Origin: Cerioporus squamosus | Taxonomy: Eukaryota > Basidiomycota > Agaricomycetes > Polyporales > Polyporaceae | Direction: 5' to 3' | Assembly: GCA_022592435.1 (NCBI GenBank) | Contig: JABYQS010000832.1 | Span: 1-12,471 of the forward strand | Length of the DNA: 12,471 nucleotides | In this document: positions 8,944-12,471 of the stretch, one piece after another | Layout: every line of letters begins with the position of its first letter | Numbering within the stretch: position 1 is the stretch's first letter | The notes under the pieces: generated by a model | Database searches by the model: none | The model's input: the letters and a program-made list of their open reading frames with translations, nothing else | What the model was told of the DNA's origin: nothing | Made by a program: the position numbers and the translations under genes

Positions 8944-10346
8944 ATGGCCGCCCGCGCAGGTCTTAACAAGAACAACTCCGGTACGTGTCCGTGTTTGAGT
9001 GGTGGCGGCGAGGAGGGGGCCCATGCTCGGTGCTAGTGCTGATACATGTGCGCAGCTGTCAAGCGCATAATGCAGGAGGCCCGGGAGCTCGCCAACGACC
9101 CATGTACAGACTATGCTGCCGCCCCTCTCGAGGTGAGTCGTGCATCTGTGGAATCTGCGGCTGCGGCATCGTCTACTGACACTTCTGACCGGTACCTGCA
9201 GGACGATATATTCGTGAGTACCGCGTACCAGGGCATATCGTCGCTAGATAACTGACGTGCTGCAGGAATGGCACTGTACCATCCGCGGGCCTCCTGGCAC
9301 GGAGTTCGAGGGAGGACTGTACCACTTCCGCATACTGCTCCCCTCCGAGTATCCCTTCCGCCCGCCAGCGATCATGATGCTCACCCCGAACGGAAGATTC
9401 GAGCTCAACACAAAGGTTCGTCCGATGCGCGTCCGTGCGTCCGTTGCAACTCCTCCTCATGATCCTTCGCTAGATCTGTATCAGCTTCACAAACTGTGTG
9501 TTCACTCCCTCTTATTCCCTGTGCGGACCTTGACCGACGGTGTCCCGCAGATCACGAAGAACTCTGGCAGCCTGCATGGGGTGTGCGCACTGGTCAGTCT
9601 AATAATCGGTCCTTCCTCGGTATCAAACTCCTCACACCTACCCCATCCCTAGCAATTATCGGTCTACAAGGCTTCCTCCCTCTCAAAGGTACCGCCGCGG
9701 TGGGCGTCGGCGCGCTCGAATACCCCACAGCGGAGCGCAAGCGTCTCGCAGCTCTGTATGTCACCTTCCCAGCTATCCCCTTCCAGCGTACACCATCATG
9801 CTTACTTACGGTCCTACGTCCGCTCCTCGCAGGTCCCGCGAATGGGTCTGCCCCCGCTGCAACATGTCCAACCTGGAACACCTGCCCGACCCACCTGCGT
9901 CCGAGGGCAGCGCCTCATCGTCGTCATCCAGTGAGAATTCTTCAACAGACAACTCAACAACGTCCTCTTCACCCGTGCCAGTCACGGTGGATCCCACGCC
10001 GTCAGATACCCCCTTGGCACTAGCACCGCAACCCCCCGAGCCCGTCGTCCCTCAGCCGCAGCCTGTCCAGGAAGCTATCACCATCCGCCGTGCCATCCCG
10101 CTCATTGCACCCAAACCGACTCGGCCACACGCGCACGCGTCCATCGTCTCACAGTCGTTCTCGCCGCCGCGCACGCCCGACCAATCTCAGCCGGCCACGC
10201 AGCCCGCGACGAGGGACGGCACGCCTCAGCCGGCCCTCGTCGCGGCTGTGCGTGCGACGCCCCGTCGTCCGCCTATCCTCCTTGACACCGCGATCTGTGT
10301 CCTGCTTGTGCTCATGTTTGCCCTCGTCGCCCGGAGGATCCTCTGA
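8944..10346 (+). CDS. ubc6: Ubc6/UBE2J-type tail-anchored E2 ubiquitin-conjugating enzyme
   Basis: E2 enzyme of the ER membrane working with Doa10/Hrd1-type ligases in ER-associated degradation. Exons 8944-8980, 9056-9132, 9202-9213, 9266-9415, 9474-9495, 9551-9592, 9653-9755 and 9833-10346 give 318 residues. Exon 3 is only 12 nt (DDIF). The UBC fold covers about 13-150: VKRIMQEARELANDP, EWHCTIRGPPGTEFEGGLYH, YPFRPPAIMMLTPNGRF. The family-specific TPNGRF replaces the usual HPN motif. The catalytic cysteine is Cys94 in ICISFTNYHEELWQPAWGVR, joined from exons 5 and 6. A CPRC pair follows the core, then a Ser/Pro-rich linker and one C-terminal helix (about 296-315, AICVLLVLMFALVA) ending RRIL: the tail anchor. 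The length equals that of human UBE2J1. All splice phases agree; no frameshift. Confidence 0.95.
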
Positions 10347-10751
10347 GCGCCGTAAGGCAATGCCCGTCACGTTCTCTCATCGCATCGCATCCTTCCCTTC
10401 CGTCTCCCATGTCAGGCCGACATGCTGTCCGGGTGGTCCTCAGGTTTGGTGGATTGTACAATATTGTAGTAAATTACTCGTTACGTGTCACCGTCAAGGT
10501 TCTTTCACTCACGTACCCTCTGTTCCTCGCCCCACTCCCTCCCATGCTCATCCCGGTAGTTCGGTTCCGGTCTCTATGTCACACTCGGACTCGATCGCGC
10601 ATTACATAGGCAATAGTATTCAGTACAACATACCACAACGTCCGACATGCAAGCGGGTAGCGGCAGTAAGTAAGTAGGCTCGAGATAAGAAGAGAAGAGA
10701 AGAGAAGAGAATATGTTGACCGCAGCGCCAGAGCCTCGCAAGTCCGCCCGG
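10347..10751. other. Convergent intergenic region, ubc6 and sf3a1
   Basis: 3' flanks of two genes. TGTACAATATTGTA at 10455-10468 is a probable 3'-end element for ubc6. On the minus strand, TGTTGTACTGAATAC near 10618-10632 may serve sf3a1. A short AAGAG repeat follows at 10690-10709. No gene is seen. Confidence 0.5.
10690..10709 (+). repeat. AAGAG microsatellite
   Basis: Four perfect AAGAG units, with partial units on both sides, lie in the sf3a1 3' flank. Such pentamer tracts vary in length between strains; no function is implied. Confidence 0.85.
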
Positions 10752-12427
10752 CTACTTTTTCTTCTTCTCGTCACGCACAGTCGCAACGACCAGATCCTCG
10801 TCCTCGAGATTGTACACGGCGATGGTCTGCATGTTCGTGAGCATCTTGCCGGCGTACGACAGCCGGATCTTCGACGCGCCGACGGTGCTGCCCGTGTGCT
10901 GGATGATGCGGTCGCGCAGCGTCGACACGAGCAGGTTGAGCGGCAGGTCGGGGATCGTGACCACCGTCCCGTCGAACTTCCACTCAGGCCTAGACGGCTC
11001 GTTCGGGAGCTGCACGCGGAGCGAGATAGGATGCTGCAAGAAACGTGGACGATGTCAGCCTCGTCAACAGAAAGGCGATGGGAGATGCTTACCGGGTGCA
11101 TGTTGATCCAGTCCTGCTCGGGGTATAGCGCACCCCCTGGGAGCTTCGCGACGCGCTGACGCTTCGCAGGCGGCTGGCCGTCCGAGCCGTCCTCCATTTC
11201 GTCCGCACTGCGCACCATACCGACCTGCGGTGGCGTACCGACCGGCATGGGCGCACCCATAGCGGCGGCACGCGCGGGGTGCATCATAGGCCCACCCGCC
11301 GGTGGTGGCTGGTAGCCGAAAGGCTGCGCGGAGTCCATACCCTGGTAGTGCAGTGGGGGAAGCATGACAGGCGCTGGCTGAGGGTACATCGAGGCCGGTT
11401 GCGGACCAGAGGAGACTGTCGCAGCAGAGTAGGGGGCGCCCATCGCTGGAGGAGCCGGGAGGGATGATGGCGCGGGGGGAAGGCCGTTGAGAGGAGATGG
11501 TATGGCCGCAGGTCCGATTCCGGGGCCAATGGCGTTGGCCTCCTGAGGTCCTAGACCCTTGGCACGGTGAATGGCGGCAATCTGCTCGTCGATGTTGGAG
11601 CTCGTAGAGTACTTGTCAAGCGTGTTCGCCTTGGACGCCGTGTGACCGTCCCAGACGTCCTTCTCGCGCTCCCCGGCCGGCGCAGCCGCTCCTCCTCCTC
11701 TTCCTTCTTCCGCTTCTCCTCGTCCGCCTCGGCACCGAAGATGTCGACACGGGTACGTGCGAGGTTCTTGAGCGAAGACACGACGTTCGCACCGCGCTGC
11801 AGCTCGGATGCCTGTGCCTTGCGTGCTTCGAGGGCGTCGCGCTGCGACTTCCACTTCGGGTCGAGGAGCTCAATACGCATATGTTCTTGCAACTCGTCCA
11901 CAGCGATTTGCTGCCCACAGATGGAACATGTTGTGAGCTTCTCGACACCCTTCTTTTGCACTGAGAGCAAGGCGTGTTAGCAAAGAGCACATATGAGCTG
12001 AGGACAGGCACGCACGTTTCGGCACATAGTCTGTCCTGATCTTCATGGGGCCGCCCGTCCAGCGAGCTTGCTTGGATGGCCCTCGCACGTTCGATCTCCC
12101 TCTGCCTCTCCTCCCCTCCTTTCTTTTCCTGTCCTTCGCCTCGTCATCCTCGTCATCACTCTCTTCCATGACCGTGTCTTCCTGGTCACCACCAGCGCCA
12201 CCAACGGCGGCGGCAGCTCGGCTTCTGCCGCGGCTTGACGTGCACGATGAGCCTCTACGTCTTCAGCGGTGGTCTCCATGATCATGGCGGCCATCCTTCT
12301 GAGCGAGCGTCATGTTCTCCACCTCTTGTACGCTCATGGGTGGCGGCAACTCCCGTCGCATCGGCAGCAGTGAACTCAATCGTCTGGACGATGGCGTAGT
12401 CGTGCCAGTCGATCTCAGCGAACGCAA
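10752..12427 (-). CDS. SF3A1/Prp21 splicing factor, 5' part outside window, frameshifted
   Basis: SF3A1 (SF3a120, yeast Prp21) belongs to the U2 snRNP and is needed for prespliceosome assembly; it is normally essential. Minus-strand exons: 12427-12016, 11960-11093 and 11033-10752, with introns 11961-12015 and 11034-11092; an acceptor at 12428 shows the gene continues outside. Blocks in order: FAEIDWHDYAIVQTIEFTAA, ELPPPMSVQEVENMTLAQK, MAAMIMETTAEDVEAHRA, a Cys-x2-Cys motif (CSICG), HMRIELLDPKWKSQRDALEA, VWDGHTASKANTLDKYSTSS, EQIAAIHRAKGLG, a Pro-rich stretch with PPAKRQRVAK, and a C-terminal ubiquitin-like domain (from HPISLRVQLPNEP) ending KKKK. Frames change near 12355, 12296, 12205-12228 and 11675. 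Most fit small base losses (for example GGGGG to GGGG at 11675). Given the strong conservation either side, sequence error is more likely than decay. Confidence 0.9.
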
Positions 12428-12471
12428 CTGTGAACATACGTCAGATAGTGTCGCGTCGAATGGTCGGACGC

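Noticed and set aside
8343..8966. 207-codon plus-strand open frame across mrp10 and its promoter
   Set aside because: It is antisense to mrp10, crosses the divergent promoter and runs into the ubc6 start in another frame.
10574..11854. 426-codon minus-strand open frame taken as one gene
   Set aside because: Only its middle matches SF3A1. It reads through the intron at 11034-11092 into a wrong frame, and its upstream end is in the wrong frame past the shift near 11675.

Overview
The window looks like nuclear DNA of a filamentous basidiomycete, probably an Agaricomycete. It is GC-rich, the genes are dense and lie on both strands, and nearly every gene is cut by several short introns (about 49-77 nt) with GT...CTNAC...YAG signals. 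Encoded proteins match conserved eukaryotic families: HID1, Rad57/XRCC3, Atg8, Mrp10, Ubc6 and SF3A1. The species cannot be named from the sequence.

Layout, left to right. 1-1537 (+): 3' part of a HID1/Ecm30-type Golgi trafficking gene, broken by several small frameshifts. 1538-2609: about 1 kb without a gene I can assign, holding two inverted copies of a roughly 70-bp sequence, a 13-bp stem-loop and a cluster of MluI-cell-cycle-box motifs just before the next gene. 2610-4343 (+): intact three-exon rad57/XRCC3-like recombination gene with a long disordered tail. 4718-5780 (-): six-exon gene for a 249-residue four-helix membrane protein of unknown role. 5781-6869: about 1.1 kb with uncertain coding traces on the minus strand. 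6870-7476 (+): five-exon ATG8. 8219-8588 (-): MRP10/mS37, a small twin-CX9C mitochondrial ribosomal protein, reconstructed from three short exons. 8944-10346 (+): eight-exon UBC6/UBE2J-type tail-anchored ubiquitin-conjugating enzyme. 10752-12427 (-): SF3A1/Prp21 splicing factor, running off the right end and again frameshifted.

The genes are housekeeping genes of different pathways (Golgi traffic, recombination, autophagy, mitochondrial translation, ERAD, splicing). They do not form a cluster or operon. mrp10 and ubc6 are divergent and share one 355-bp promoter region; rad57/membrane gene, atg8/mrp10 and ubc6/sf3a1 are convergent pairs.

The main oddity is that the frameshifts are confined to the two terminal genes, and most look like one-base losses in C or G runs. 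I take this as a sequence-quality effect, possibly at contig ends, rather than loss of essential genes. I found no new biological system. The best leads are the inverted-repeat element at 1782-2414 and the putative MCB cluster upstream of rad57.
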